This document shows positions 20,201-29,600 of a stretch of 54,578 nucleotides of DNA, piece after piece. The DNA comes from JAHBNG01 sp039028975 (GTDB lineage Bacteria; Chloroflexota; Anaerolineae; Caldilineales; Caldilineaceae), in NCBI GenBank assembly GCA_039028975.1, contig JBCCHB010000117.1:1-54578 (forward strand), written 5' to 3'. The notes below the pieces were generated by a model. It ran no database searches and was not told the DNA's origin. It saw only the letters and a list, made by a program, of their open reading frames with translations. The position numbers and the translations under genes are program-made. The number at the start of each line of letters is the position of its first letter. Within the stretch, counting starts at the first letter, position 1.

Positions 20201-21651
20201 ATACCCTGATTATCATCGTGGGTCCTGGTCAAGTTGTAACCAATGCAAACAGTGGATTCGGTAACCCCATGAGTATTGGAAACCGCATCTGGCTTGATGA
20301 TGGAGCCAGCATAGGAATTGCCGACAATGGCTTGTTTGATGGCGACGAACAGGGAATTTCTGGTGTGGTTATCCATCTTTTGGATGAAATGCGCAGCCCG
20401 ATATTGGGGATAGATGGCGAGCCTCTGACGACAAGTTCTGATGCTGATGGGTACTACCTCTTTGATAACCTTGACCCTGGTAATTATCTTGTCTGGATTC
20501 ATCCCGAAAATTTCCAAGAGGGAGGTGCATTGAGCCATCTGCGTAGTAGTGTAACCACGGAGGCCGATTCCAATAGCGACATAGACAGTGACGATAATGG
20601 TTTAGACGAGGTGACATTGACAAGTCTGGGGATTAGCAGCAATCTAGTAACGTTGGTCTCCCAAAATGAGCCAGCAACTGAATCTGATCTGGGAACAGGA
20701 GCCAATGGCTCTGCAGCAGATACAGATAGCAATCTAACCATAGATTTTGGATTTGCCACATACCTAAGCTTGGGCAACCGCGTTTGGCTTGATAATGGTG
20801 TTGGTGCTGGCCAAGCAGAGAATGGTCAATTGGATGGTGCTGAGGAAGGGATTTTCGGCGTACTTCTCACGCTACTAAGCCCGGTTGGCGCAGTGGTTCG
20901 GGACCAAAATGATCTACCCAAGCAGACTACAACGGATGCCACTGGGTATTACCTATTTGATGATCTCTTTCCTGGTGACTATATCATCCGCATCGATCCA
21001 CTCAATTTCCAAGACAACAACGCCTTGGCCGGGTTGACCAGCTCTGTATCTACTGAAGTTGATCCCAATGTGGACGGCGATAGCAATGACAACGGATTAC
21101 CCGAAACCTTACCCCTCATCAATGGCATCCGTAGCGGCATTATCAACTTAAGTTTGGGGCAGGAAGTTCTTCGCGAGCAGGATGCGGATGGTGGCTCCGG
21201 TAATGCCAGCGATGAGAATTCGAATTTGACAGTTGACTTTGGTTTCTTTGTGGTCGTCGGCAGCCCAGAAGACCCAAAAGCCGTTACCCTGATAAGTTTC
21301 ACAACTACCCGGGAAGAGGATTCAATTCTCATCCAGTGGGAAACGTCATCAGAAGTAGATACCTATGGCTTCCACCTTTATCGTACCGAAGATCAAAGCG
21401 TACCAACTGAGCCAAATGGTACAAGTGACGCTCAATTCGAGCCAGTACGCATTACTCAGGAGTATATTCTGGGCCAAGGCCCTAACGGGGGCGTCTACCG
21501 CTTTCGTGATTATGATATAGAAAAGGGGGTGGAATACATCTACCACCTGTCAGAAACGGAAGTCAATGGACGAGTAAACTCAGTAGATAGCGTGGCAACC
21601 TTCATCCGAGATACAACAAATGCCATCTTCTTACCCTTGATTCAGAACTAG
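17227..21651 (+). CDS. Large secreted SdrD-B / DUF11-like repeat protein
   Basis: The 1474-residue protein has a clear signal peptide (MKQKVCKAFILFMAIVL ... AKA). Domains by nucleotide: SdrD-B at 17416-17815; four DUF11-like repeats (about 17818-19370) that share VYLGHNSG, then a Cys, then TYCF and a conserved LxYYYE strand, so each repeat could hold one disulfide; three short SdrD-B/CNA-B-like modules at 19375-20265; two long ones beginning SLGNR at 20270-21255; an FN3-like domain (LIQWETSSEVDTYGFHLYRT) at 21265-21625; and the tail IFLPLIQN. The last about 290 residues closely match the end of the 3531-aa protein. A structural or adhesive surface role is inferred. No enzymatic motif is seen. 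Confidence 0.85.
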   Translation: MKQKVCKAFILFMAIVLCQLSVAKAEQNPSLRIGPASEVQLSIPRRAIEASTEQEDSSVRLGASTAGDFVWRDLNFNGQIDPDEPGIDGILVQIYLDDGDAIFESTGEEADTLLAEMVTGDNEETPDIEAGWYDFDIDFGLPVPYWIHIPDANFEAGNPLERFGLTSGNTIYPIPALLIETQPIADRNDFDFGFALVSLDLTTTLYQGHDGGTSCEGEALVESVISGAPLTYCFKVTNTGESHLIDLEISDSDLGISLEDMSLPDGSNPLESNALAPSETVLYYYEATTAGSLLNTTTATATASEPNGNEFSRIPRPTDEDTAQVTIQEPGIRLEKTVYLGHNSGANCAGEELIVNATDAQVTYCFQIYNTGGTYLDTIIIDDPTLGINQTEMVLLSGETPVAPAATLTYYYQTTIQGDATNTATVTANPTDATGNDLPNLSEQQDSDTAQVDEISPDIEIQKTVYLGHNSGSTCQGGESVIGENGAAITYCFAITNQGDTFLNEISIDDVELEVTQADITLLSGAQPLAPNDTLVYYYESIIVGDLNSPAIASGKPTDESGILLPGVASPMDQDSASIDSFGPGIRLDKTVYIGHDSGSSCDGASAITAPSGSDLTYCFRVTNVGDSYLTKIIVADPQLNLDQQTMTFLTGTISATSTVPLTPDGMLLYYYETTLNSAIENRAITTGNPTDSDGTVLLGIGKPVDDDTATVSLTLGSISGIVWADLDRDGTIGPNEAGIPGVTIRLNTGVSTLTDEDGRYLFENLPDGTYSIIEFDPEGYVSSSDADGGIDNLISGVQVTNGGHVTEQDFFDALPNGSIAGTVWNDSDYSGSLGADEVGIPGVAVTLSSGTLSAPVTMMTDAKGEYLFSDVPAGVYTVTTTNLPTYKSTGDVDGANDDLIMLSVGYGENVAEQDFFDGIVGSISGAIFTDLDNNGVQDANEPGIPNAIVTLNGAISATTDEEGHYTFEGVEPGQYTLAVETGQGGTQTTVNTLIIIVGPGQVVTNANSGFGNPMSIGNRIWLDDGASIGIADNGLFDGDEQGISGVVIHLLDEMRSPILGIDGEPLTTSSDADGYYLFDNLDPGNYLVWIHPENFQEGGALSHLRSSVTTEADSNSDIDSDDNGLDEVTLTSLGISSNLVTLVSQNEPATESDLGTGANGSAADTDSNLTIDFGFATYLSLGNRVWLDNGVGAGQAENGQLDGAEEGIFGVLLTLLSPVGAVVRDQNDLPKQTTTDATGYYLFDDLFPGDYIIRIDPLNFQDNNALAGLTSSVSTEVDPNVDGDSNDNGLPETLPLINGIRSGIINLSLGQEVLREQDADGGSGNASDENSNLTVDFGFFVVVGSPEDPKAVTLISFTTTREEDSILIQWETSSEVDTYGFHLYRTEDQSVPTEPNGTSDAQFEPVRITQEYILGQGPNGGVYRFRDYDIEKGVEYIYHLSETEVNGRVNSVDSVATFIRDTTNAIFLPLIQN

Positions 21652-21915
21652 TGCAGCTCCACTTGAGTATAGAAATTGTCTCTCCATGGATGGAAAGGCT
21701 CAAGGAAAAGTAGTTTGTTCCATGGGCTTCTCTATTTGTGGGGAATTTTTTTCATCGGTTTGAGGCATAGCTTCGCTAGTACATGATGACATAAATAGGT
21801 TCACAGATATAGTCTTTCAGAAAAAGATTTTCATCAACAGATTAGAGGGAAAAATCTGACAAATCTATTCAATCTGTTGATAAGAATTATCTGAACATCT
21901 ATAGGTCTGGCAATT

Positions 21916-22099
21916 GTAGCCCGTCCTTGTAGGCTTAGCTTTACCCACATCTTTTTGGGTATAGGTTGGCTCGAAATGACACTGCACATTCTGTACGGTT
22001 GGCTACATTTTTTCCCACTCTGGACTATGGGTAAAGCTAAGCCTTGTAGGGCGGGATATTTGGATAACCCGCCAATCCCGCCCTACAAGGACGGGCTAC
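21916..22099. repeat. Nested palindromic element, GTAGCCCGTCC family
   Basis: Outer arms GTAGCCCGTCCTTGTAGG (21916-21933) and its exact complement (22082-22099) enclose a second perfect pair: CTTAGCTTTACCCA (21934-21947) with TGGGTAAAGCTAAG (22028-22041). A third perfect 15-bp pair is CCTTGTAGGGCGGGA (22042-22056) with TCCCGCCCTACAAGG (22076-22090). The layout suggests one palindromic repeat inserted into another, or a small composite non-autonomous element. Confidence 0.75.
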
Positions 22100-22136
22100 G
22101 ATAACCATGCAATCATTTACGCCACGCTGTACTAGT
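22076..22136 (+). repeat. Dispersed repeat, left copy bracketing the lipoprotein/propeller pair
   Basis: It consists of TCCCGCCCTACAAGG, ACGGGCTAC, then ATAACC..TGCAATCATTTA..GCCAC..CTGT. An inverted copy lies at 25440-25494; its core of 30 bases (22101-22130 against 25440-25469) has 3 mismatches. A third, diverged direct copy is at 25831-25902. Confidence 0.7.
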
Positions 22137-22252
22137 ACAATTGTCCTATTTACGCTGGCCATATACATTGATAGACTAAGCACAGATAAATGAACTATGA
22201 TTTTCAAATAGACTGTACTATATAGCTGACTGTAGTATAAATAAGGGGCGTC

Positions 22253-24223
22253 ATGACACTAAGCGATGATACAAACTGGCTCAGCCTATCTACTCACTTA
22301 CAGCTTTTCTGCATACCCATTCTTATCGCTGGCCTGCTAAGTGGTTGCGTTAATGAAGCCACCACGGATATGGGCATCCCGAAAGTTGTGGTGGATCCAT
22401 CTCTATTGACGGACTCTTCTGCTCAAACTACTATGAATGGCCCAGGTCGATTGGCTGCTCCACCGTCCACAGGCAATGGAGGGAAAGCCGCGTCTGCTTC
22501 GGCTGAGCTATCTTTGGCAGACCATTCCCTGACAAAAAGGGCGGGCCGTTTTCAAGATGCTTTGTCACGCAATCAACCGATTCTTCTCCTGGAACCGACA
22601 AGCTTGACGGCTACAGAGGCTATTGCCCAAGAAGTAGCCGTTCGGAATCCTCAGTTTTCACGTTTTGTCTATCAGGGGCGAGAAGCGATTCCGCTACACA
22701 ATGAGATTATGGGCGTGCGACCTGCCTTACCCAGTGACCTGGACCAGGAGATCCTGTCACAGTGTACCCCAGAGCGCTGCTACCGGGTAGAAATGTACAA
22801 CTACGCCTATAATCTAACGACAGTTGCGCTAGTGGATGTTGTTGAGGCTGTGGTGCTAAATGTTTCGCCATTTCTCAATACCCAGCCAGATATTCCCCAG
22901 CACCTGATTGACTTAGCGATTGAGATTGCTATCAATGCTCCGGAAGTAATTGAAGAGCTAGGTTTTCAGCCCGAGGAGTCGGAAGCCACAATGCCTAACA
23001 TCAAAACGGCGCTCAACAGCACGCGATGCGAACGCTCGCGCCACTTGTGTGTGGCTCCAACGTTTTTGGTTGAGGATAGAGCGCTTTGGGCCATTGTTGA
23101 TCTCACCGACGAGCGGTTGGTTGGCGTACGTTGGACAGATTTAGGGACAAACAGCACAGAGCCCGCTATTACCGAAGAGAGTCTACAGAACGAGGTGGTC
23201 TCAACGCTCTTTTGTGAACAGAGCACGGAGCTGACTCAGGATGGTTGGCAGATGGAGTATATGCTGACTAGCTCAGATGGACTCCGTATCAGCAATGTGC
23301 GCTTTAACGGCAAGCAGGTCATGGCCAACGCCAAGCTGGTAGACTGGCATGTAAGCTATTCACAGAGTGATGGGTTTGGCTACAGTGATGCAGTCGGTTG
23401 CCCCATCTTTAGTTCAGCCGCAGTCATCGCCTATAACGGACCCCAGATCATCGAACTCTTGACGGATGTTTCAGAAGGTGCTTCGGAATACGCTTCGGAA
23501 GATACCTCAGAGGGAGGGGAGATCGTGGGCTTTGCGCTGGTTCAAGATTTTGTAGGGGACGGCTGGCCTATGCCTTGCCACTATCGCTATGAGCAGCGTT
23601 ACGAGTTTTACCGAGATGGTCGCTTCCGTATTGGTGGGGCCAACCACGGACGTGGCTGTGGCACCGATGGCGTCTATCGTCCCGTGCTGCGTATCGATAT
23701 TACGGCTGAAGGTAATGGTAGGGCAGATAGCATCGCCGAGTGGCAAAATGGTGGCTGGTCTACCTGGGAGACAGAGCAATGGGCACTTCAAAATGAACAG
23801 ACCCTCTACACGCCAGATGGCTACCAATATAGAATTACTGGAGAGACAGGTCTCGGGTACTTGGTTGAACCAAGCAACGGCCAATTTGGTGATGGTAGCC
23901 GGGGAGATAATGCCTATCTCTACGCCACTCGGCGACACCCCGACCAGGATGAAGGTGAAGCCGATCTCGTTACCATCGGGTCATGTTGTAATACAGATCA
24001 TGAGCAGGGGCCAGAGCAATTTATGCAGCCAGCTGAACCGATTGCCTCTACGGATCTCATCCTCTGGTACGTAGCCCAACTGCCTAATGACGATACTCTT
24101 GGCCAGGAGTACTGCTGGGCAGACGCCATCATTGAGGCGGGAAAGACCGTCAATCGATCCTATCCTTGCTACTTCGGCCCCATGTTTACACCCATTACAC
24201 TCAGCTCTGATTCAAAATCATAG
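22253..24223 (+). CDS. Lipoprotein of unknown function, remote resemblance to copper amine oxidase fold
   Basis: The 656-residue protein is probably anchored by a lipid at Cys32 (lipobox LLSGC after a hydrophobic stretch). The start has an AAGGGG ribosome site. Residues about 110-290 resemble the N-terminal domains of copper amine oxidases (RVEMYNYAYN, long helix, repeated Cys). Residues about 320-390 (GWQMEYMLTSSDGLRISNVR, then WHVSYS) resemble the start of their catalytic beta-sandwich. The TPQ-forming Asn-Tyr-Asp/Glu motif is not seen, so if the homology is real this is a non-catalytic or divergent member. Cys-rich patches (GRGCGTDG, GSCCNTD) may bind metal or form disulfides. It probably forms an operon with the next gene 69 bp downstream. 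The family assignment is tentative. Confidence 0.5.
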   Translation: MTLSDDTNWLSLSTHLQLFCIPILIAGLLSGCVNEATTDMGIPKVVVDPSLLTDSSAQTTMNGPGRLAAPPSTGNGGKAASASAELSLADHSLTKRAGRFQDALSRNQPILLLEPTSLTATEAIAQEVAVRNPQFSRFVYQGREAIPLHNEIMGVRPALPSDLDQEILSQCTPERCYRVEMYNYAYNLTTVALVDVVEAVVLNVSPFLNTQPDIPQHLIDLAIEIAINAPEVIEELGFQPEESEATMPNIKTALNSTRCERSRHLCVAPTFLVEDRALWAIVDLTDERLVGVRWTDLGTNSTEPAITEESLQNEVVSTLFCEQSTELTQDGWQMEYMLTSSDGLRISNVRFNGKQVMANAKLVDWHVSYSQSDGFGYSDAVGCPIFSSAAVIAYNGPQIIELLTDVSEGASEYASEDTSEGGEIVGFALVQDFVGDGWPMPCHYRYEQRYEFYRDGRFRIGGANHGRGCGTDGVYRPVLRIDITAEGNGRADSIAEWQNGGWSTWETEQWALQNEQTLYTPDGYQYRITGETGLGYLVEPSNGQFGDGSRGDNAYLYATRRHPDQDEGEADLVTIGSCCNTDHEQGPEQFMQPAEPIASTDLILWYVAQLPNDDTLGQEYCWADAIIEAGKTVNRSYPCYFGPMFTPITLSSDSKS

Positions 24224-24250
24224 TTTGGTCTCTCTGCTGGAACTAACGCA

Positions 24251-24282
24251 GACTACCGTTTTGAAAACGACTACCGCATAGC
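24251..24282 (+). repeat. TTTTGAAAAC-family repeat, partial copy before a start codon
   Basis: GACTACCGTTTTGAAAACGA followed by CTACCGCATAGC resembles the right end of the element at 52674-52762 (CCAGTTTTGAAAACGACCGC, TGTATAGC). It sits 10 bases before the ATG at 24293, so it could influence translation or promoter activity of that gene. Confidence 0.4.
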
Positions 24283-24292
24283 AAATAAGATT

Positions 24293-25438
24293 ATGCCAAA
24301 ACAGACTAGCAAGCGGAAAAAGAAACAGCGAACCAAGGGAAGGCACGCCAACGATCGAAGCACCCAACAGGCGAGCATGTTACCTCTAATTGGATTGGGC
24401 GTAATTGGGATCATTCTGCTCATCATTGTTGGGGCATTCTTCAGTATCAACTTGGCAGGTACCTGGAGGGAAGAAGCAGAAATTGCAGACAGTGGTCAGT
24501 CAGATAGCCGTCAAGCAGAGAGTCTATCCGTGGCTGCTGATGCCGTTGACCCTGCCAGCGATCTGCCCATTGGGTATGTAACCAACTGCCAGCAGAACCC
24601 TGCCTTTAGCACAGAGTTAGGGTTTGCAAGCGTCGCTATTGACACCAGCCGTAGCCGCGGTGCAGGGCTTGTTCTCTTTGACTTTGAGGCGGCTGACACT
24701 TACGCTAAAGAAAATACCTACCAGCATGAGACGTGGGACGAAATAGGCGATATTGGCTCTTACACCCTCGACGGTGATGGTAATATCTATGTCGCCCCGT
24801 TCCCGCATATTGATCTGCTAGAAAATCCGCCTGAAGCGCAGAATACCATTCACCGTATTGACACAAAATCTGGCGAGATGAGCAAGTTTATTGCGTTGCC
24901 TGCCGCCCAGCCACCGTCAACCCAGAGTCCTTTCGGCATCGTTGCTTTAACGTATGACTGCGAGGCAGAAAGCCTATACGCGGCTTCACTAGCTGGTTCA
25001 ACACGTTATAAAGAGGTAGGGCGCATCTTCCAGATCAATATTGTGGAATCAGATGGCAGGCCAGCCAAAGGCGACGTGGTTTCCCAGTTGGAGGGAATCG
25101 ATCCCTATGGGATTGGCGTCTTTAACGGAAAACACGGGAAGCGACTCTACTTTGGGCATGGTCGTAGTGGTGCTATCTACTCAGTGCCGTTGGATTCAAC
25201 GGGTGCATTTCAAGATCAGCCGCGCCAGGAGCTGTCATTAGCTCCTCTCTATGAGGCTGATGCGTTGGTCGCTCGGCGTATCACATTCCGCGAAACCAAC
25301 ATGAAAATCGATGGCTTCAAATTTCAGTACAACTTAGTTCCTATGGCCGAGCAAGGCCCGCGTCCAAGCTTCAGGTTCGTTTATGATGCCGACGCCGACT
25401 CATGGCATTTCATAGAAATGAATCGGGATGATCTCTAA
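24293..25438 (+). CDS. Membrane-anchored extracytoplasmic protein, beta-propeller-like
   Basis: The product has 381 residues. A Lys/Arg-rich cytoplasmic start (KQTSKRKKKQRTKGR) is followed by one transmembrane helix (about residues 30-52, LIGLGVIGIILLIIVGAFF) and an external domain. That domain contains repeated blade-like strands (SYTLDGDGNIYVAPF, NTIHRIDTKSGEM, LTYDCEAESLYAASL, KRLYFGHGRSGAIYSVPLD) typical of SMP-30/NHL-type propellers. No active-site motif was recognised. It follows the lipoprotein gene by 69 bp and is probably co-expressed with it. The inverted repeat begins two bases after the stop codon. Confidence 0.6.
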   Translation: MPKQTSKRKKKQRTKGRHANDRSTQQASMLPLIGLGVIGIILLIIVGAFFSINLAGTWREEAEIADSGQSDSRQAESLSVAADAVDPASDLPIGYVTNCQQNPAFSTELGFASVAIDTSRSRGAGLVLFDFEAADTYAKENTYQHETWDEIGDIGSYTLDGDGNIYVAPFPHIDLLENPPEAQNTIHRIDTKSGEMSKFIALPAAQPPSTQSPFGIVALTYDCEAESLYAASLAGSTRYKEVGRIFQINIVESDGRPAKGDVVSQLEGIDPYGIGVFNGKHGKRLYFGHGRSGAIYSVPLDSTGAFQDQPRQELSLAPLYEADALVARRITFRETNMKIDGFKFQYNLVPMAEQGPRPSFRFVYDADADSWHFIEMNRDDL

Positions 25439-25439
25439 G

Positions 25440-25494
25440 ACAGTGTGGCATAAATGATTGCACGGTTATCATAGACCGTCCATGTGGGATACCA
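25440..25494 (-). repeat. Dispersed repeat, right inverted copy bracketing the gene pair
   Basis: ACAGTGTGGCATAAATGATT then GCACGGTTAT is the reverse complement, with 3 mismatches, of 22130-22101. Homology continues outward (CATAGACCGTCCATGTGGG against CGTAGCCCGTCCTTGTAGGG). It begins two bases after the preceding stop codon. Confidence 0.7.
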
Positions 25495-25800
25495 CTGGCT
25501 AAATATCGATTGCTTCATAGGGTGAGCAGACAATCGAAACTGTCGTGCATTGGCAGTGTATCCGAGTCTACCATGCCCGCTCGGGGTTAAAAGCACCGAA
25601 CTGGTAAACAGCATCCCATAAATCGGGCTGGTCTGTCGACGAGCCAGCCCTGTTCACAGGGCGTTGTTTTGCAGCCCGATCCATTACTGGCCGGTTGGGC
25701 ATCACCCGCCCATCGATTTTGCCACCTCCTACGATATTATGCATGATTTTTTTGTTGATAGGATTCTCTGAATTCATCAATTATTTGACCAGCCGTATTT

Positions 25801-25902
25801 TGTAGGGTAGGACTGGAAAATTATCCAACCATCCCGCCCTACAAGGACGGGCTACATTTGCCAAACCTATCTCTGCATCTATTTATGCCTTCAGGTACTA
25901 GA
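25801..25902 (+). repeat. GTAGCCCGTCC-family palindrome, third local copy
   Basis: TGTAGGGTAGGA pairs imperfectly with TCCCGCCCTACA, followed by AGGACGGGCTAC (ending 25855). A diverged TGCA..ATTTATGCC..GTACTAG tail matches the sequence after 22099. Confidence 0.6.
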
Positions 25903-26120
25903 TTTTTGAGACTCTCTAAACGCTATTGACAATTGGTACCCACAGCCTAGACATAAGAGAACGCCTTCTCCGCGACATCAATTTCGCCAACAGTCACGTT
26001 CATGTGGCTGTTATTTTTTTACCCACCACCGAATGATTCATAAATAGATTATACGCTTCATTCAGATGCAGTTCCTTCAAATGATTATGTTATTTCATCC
26101 TCTAAAATACCGTTCTGTAC

Positions 26121-26147
26121 TCGATTTCAAAATGGAGCTGAGCATAA
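26121..26147 (+). repeat. TTTTGAAAAC-family end sequence, left of an inverted pair
   Basis: TTTCAAAATGGAGCTGAGCA (TAA) matches the right end of the element at 42778-42866 (TTTTCAAACGGAGCTGAGTA). It is inverted relative to 26571-26610, so the two bracket the likely promoter region of the 3531-aa gene. Confidence 0.45.
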
Positions 26148-26160
26148 CAAAACCTAACTT

Positions 26161-26252
26161 TATCCCTCCGCCCATCAAATAAATGTAATATAATTTGTTA
26201 TTAATACATAAAATGTCGGATGTGCCATCCCACTACTACCTGTTATTCTGTT
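26161..26252 (+). promoter_or_regulatory. Upstream block shared with the first C25 gene (copy 2)
   Basis: It contains TATCCCT, TGTAATATAAT (26184-26194), TACATAAAATGTCGGATG (26205-26222) and TACCTGTTATTCTGTT (26237-26252), in the same order as 10266-10362. The TATAAT hexamer could be a -10 box, but no convincing -35 is placed 17 bp before it. Confidence 0.4.
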
Positions 26253-26570
26253 GTCAATAATCTTTCATTAGATAATATGCCCATTGCTTCTCCTTTGCAC
26301 CCCTGGACCAAAGCTTAGCTACCGTTTATATAACGTACCGTCCATCTATCCCGCCTAATGCCGTAAGTTAGCCCAAGCGAGAACGTCTGTCTTTTCAAAT
26401 AGGCTCATCCTAGTGGGCGAGCTTGCCATAGCGCAGGTTGTCTATCCTGATTACTGTCGGGTCAGATACCTGTCCGACGAAATACACCCATTTGAACTGT
26501 GTAGCTAAAAGGGCATTTCGGATGAAGTATTCTGCTCATAGACGTGTTCTACTCATATTGTGCCCCAAAT

Positions 26571-26610
26571 TATGCTCAGTTCCTTTGAAAATAGGAGTTT
26601 GCTCTAGATA
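26571..26610 (-). repeat. TTTTGAAAAC-family end sequence, right of an inverted pair
   Basis: TATGCTCAGTTCCTTTGAAA, then ATAGGAGTTTGCTCT, matches the left end of the element at 52674 (TATTCAGCTCTGTTTCAAAA, then CCGGAGTTCGCTCT). Confidence 0.5.
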
Positions 26611-26666
26611 GGGTCAGATTTCCATAGAGCACTTGCTACTCTTTAGTTTCAGTAAGGATTTATTTC

Positions 26667-29600
26667 ATGCTACAAAACCAACAAATTCAACATATTCGTA
26701 CGATATTCTGCGCCTTTCTAATTGCCGCATTGCTTGCTGGCCTTCTTCCGCCTGCCCTGAATCAGTTGGCGAACTATATATACTCAGCTATGCTTGAAAA
26801 CCAGAATTCCGCCTCCCCGGTGGAGGTGGTAGAAAACTCTGGCATTCAACATGACCAAAGCATACCATCTAATACCGTTACGCCATTTGTAGAAGTGGTA
26901 ACAGAGTGGCTGCCCGAAGGAACTGCGGCAAAAGCAGCATCAATTCAAGCAGTGCCAGCAGAAAGCGTAAAGCAAGGGACGCCTCAAATTGAGTTGACCA
27001 AACTCGTCAATACACCACTTCCGGTTATTGCAGGTACCCCCATCAGCTTTACCATCCGGATTGTCAATACCGGCGGAACCAGTATCGTCAGCCTGCCTCT
27101 CATTGACGATTACAACCCTACATATATGAGTTATAACACCAATGCCGATCTGAACGGACCAAACCCAGCTAGCCAGCCAAACAATGATGGCAGCATTCTG
27201 TGGGACAACGTCATTGATTTTGATGCCAATAATCAATTGGATCCCAATGAAACGCTGGAGTTAACTGTCTGGTTTATTGCTATTGAAGAGACCACGAATG
27301 TCAGCTCAGCCGAATGTGCAAGCGCAGGCAATACCTACAATAAGGTCAGTGCGGGCGGGCAGATCTCCTGTATTCAGTTCGCCATCTCGCCCTTCGAACC
27401 CAAGTCAATTATCGGTGACTGGATTTGGCATGACATTAGTAACAATGGTATCAAAGACATCAATGAGCCAGGAATCAACGGCGTGCAGGTCAACCTTTAT
27501 AAAGATGGAGCCAATGGCGGTCTTCTAGACGGTACAATTCAACTGAGCGAATTTGTCACATCCACCGTCACAGCGGACGATACCAATAACCAAGGCGACG
27601 ACACTGGGGGAACAGGCGGTCCTGGTTTCTATCAGTTTATTGTGGATGCTTCAGCGAATGACAGATATATCGTCGAAGTAGATGCCAGCAACTTTAATCC
27701 CGGTGGCCCACTAGAGGGCTTTACCTACAGTGGAAATCAAGGCGGGCAGCCCTATAGCGGTGTTCATCCCCGTGCTGTAGTATTTAGCAATGCACCGGCC
27801 AACATGCGGAATGAAGACTTCGGCTTCTACTGCCCCTTTGACTTGGCACTGATCAAACAGGTAGCCAATGGGCAAAACCTCCCCGCTATTCCAGGCGACC
27901 CTGTAAACTTTGCGATTACCGTCTACAACCAGGGCGCAATCCAAGCCTACGACATCGACATCATCGATTATATTCCACCAGGAATGGCCTACACATTTGC
28001 CAATGTAGGATCGATCATTACCACCAACGGTGGCAACCCGGTTGTCATTACAGCCGATGGCGCAGGATCCTTTGAGGTCAATACCCTGGCTCCCGATGAC
28101 AGCGTCACATTTGAAGTGACTCTGACCATAAATGCGGCTTATTTGGGAACGGCTCTTCGCAATTGGGCTGAAATTGCAGATGCCTCTCTTACAGATGGAG
28201 GCCCTACGGCCACGGATAAGGATAGTACGCCCAACACCGACAACTTTAGCGAACCAGGTGAGACCGACGACCTAACTGACGACAACGTCATCAATGAGGA
28301 TGGCAAGAATGGTGGCGATGAAGACGACCATGATGTATCTGCTATTACCGTCGATCCACCGGACCCGCCCGAAGCCAAATCATCCATTGGGGACTGGATT
28401 TGGCACGACATCAATAACAATGGCATGAAAGATGCCAACGAGCCTGGTATCAATGGGGTTCGAGTCAACCTTTACAAAGATGGCTCCAACGGCGGTGCAG
28501 CCGATGGGCAGATTCAAAGTGGCGAACTGGTCACATCTACGGTTACGGCCAATGACGCAGATGGACTCGGTGACGACACCGGCGCAACAAATGGCGCTGG
28601 CTTCTACCGTTTTCCGGTCGATGCTGCTGTGAACGATACCTACATTGTTGCAGTGGATGCCAGCAATTTTGCCCCAGGCGGTCCACTAGAGGGTTTTGTC
28701 TACAGCGGGAATCAGGGGGGGCAACCGTATAGTGGAACCCATCCCCGCCCAGTTGTATTCAACAGCACGCCAGATAACAATCAGAACGAAGACTTTGGCT
28801 TCTACTGTCCTTTCGATCTCGCGCTCACCAAGCAACTGGCTGCTGGCCCAGGTGCTACGGCAGATCCTGGCGACCCGATAACGTATATCATCACCATCTA
28901 CAACCAAGGCGCAATAGATGCTTATGACATTGATGTGATTGACTACGTACCAACGGGGATGACCTATACCTCCAGCAACGCGGCCGCCGTCACGACGAGT
29001 AATGGTGGCAATCCTGTGGCCGTTACTGCCAATGGGGGCGGTTCCTTTGAAGTAAGTCAGTTAGCGCCACAAGATAGCGTCAATTTCCAACTTACCCTGA
29101 CCATCAATGCCAACTTCCAAGGCGCATCTATTCGCAACTTTGTCGAAATTGCTGATGCCTCTGCTAGCGATGGTGGCCCTACCGCAACAGATATTGACAG
29201 TACGCCCAACAGCAACAACTTCAGCGAACCGGGTGAGACGGATGACCTGAATGACGATGACGTGATCAACGAAGATGGCAAGAATGGTGGAGATGAAGAT
29301 GACCATGATGTCTCCGAAATTACTGTCGAAACCTACACCCTGGGTGACCGTGTCTGGTATGATCAGGATAAGGACGGCATCCAGGATTTCAACGAACTAG
29401 GCGTTCCGAATGTTACTGTGACCCTTTATACAGACGGCACCTGTAGCAATCTGGCCAACATGCCCAGCCAAACTACCGATAGCAATGGGAACTACACATT
29501 CTCAGAGCTACTGGCGGGGACTTATTCAGTCGGCTTCAGCAATCTACCGGTCAATACCCAAGCTACAAGCCCCAATGCAGGCAGTAATGATACGGTCAAT

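Larger units (their letters stand above)
21652..22252. other. Repeat-rich intergenic region
   Basis: No gene is seen. It contains an 11-bp inverted repeat (ATCAACAGATT at 21833-21843 with AATCTGTTGAT at 21871-21881), the nested palindromic element at 21916-22099 and the left copy of the repeat that brackets the next two genes (22076-22136). A good Shine-Dalgarno AAGGGG lies just before the lipoprotein start. Confidence 0.6.
25439..26666. other. 1.2-kb intergenic region upstream of the 3531-aa gene
   Basis: No credible gene is seen; a 70-codon minus-strand frame at 25568-25780 lacks recognisable features and overlaps repeat-like sequence. It contains two copies of the GTAGCCCGTCC-type repeat (25440-25494 inverted, 25801-25902), the block shared with the C25 promoter region (26161-26252), and two inverted copies of the TTTTGAAAAC-family end (26121-26147, 26571-26610). 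A Shine-Dalgarno-like AAGGA at 26654-26658 precedes the next start. Confidence 0.6.

Noticed and set aside
25568..25780. 70-codon minus-strand reading frame
   Set aside because: No family resemblance and it sits among dispersed repeats, so chance is the simpler reading.
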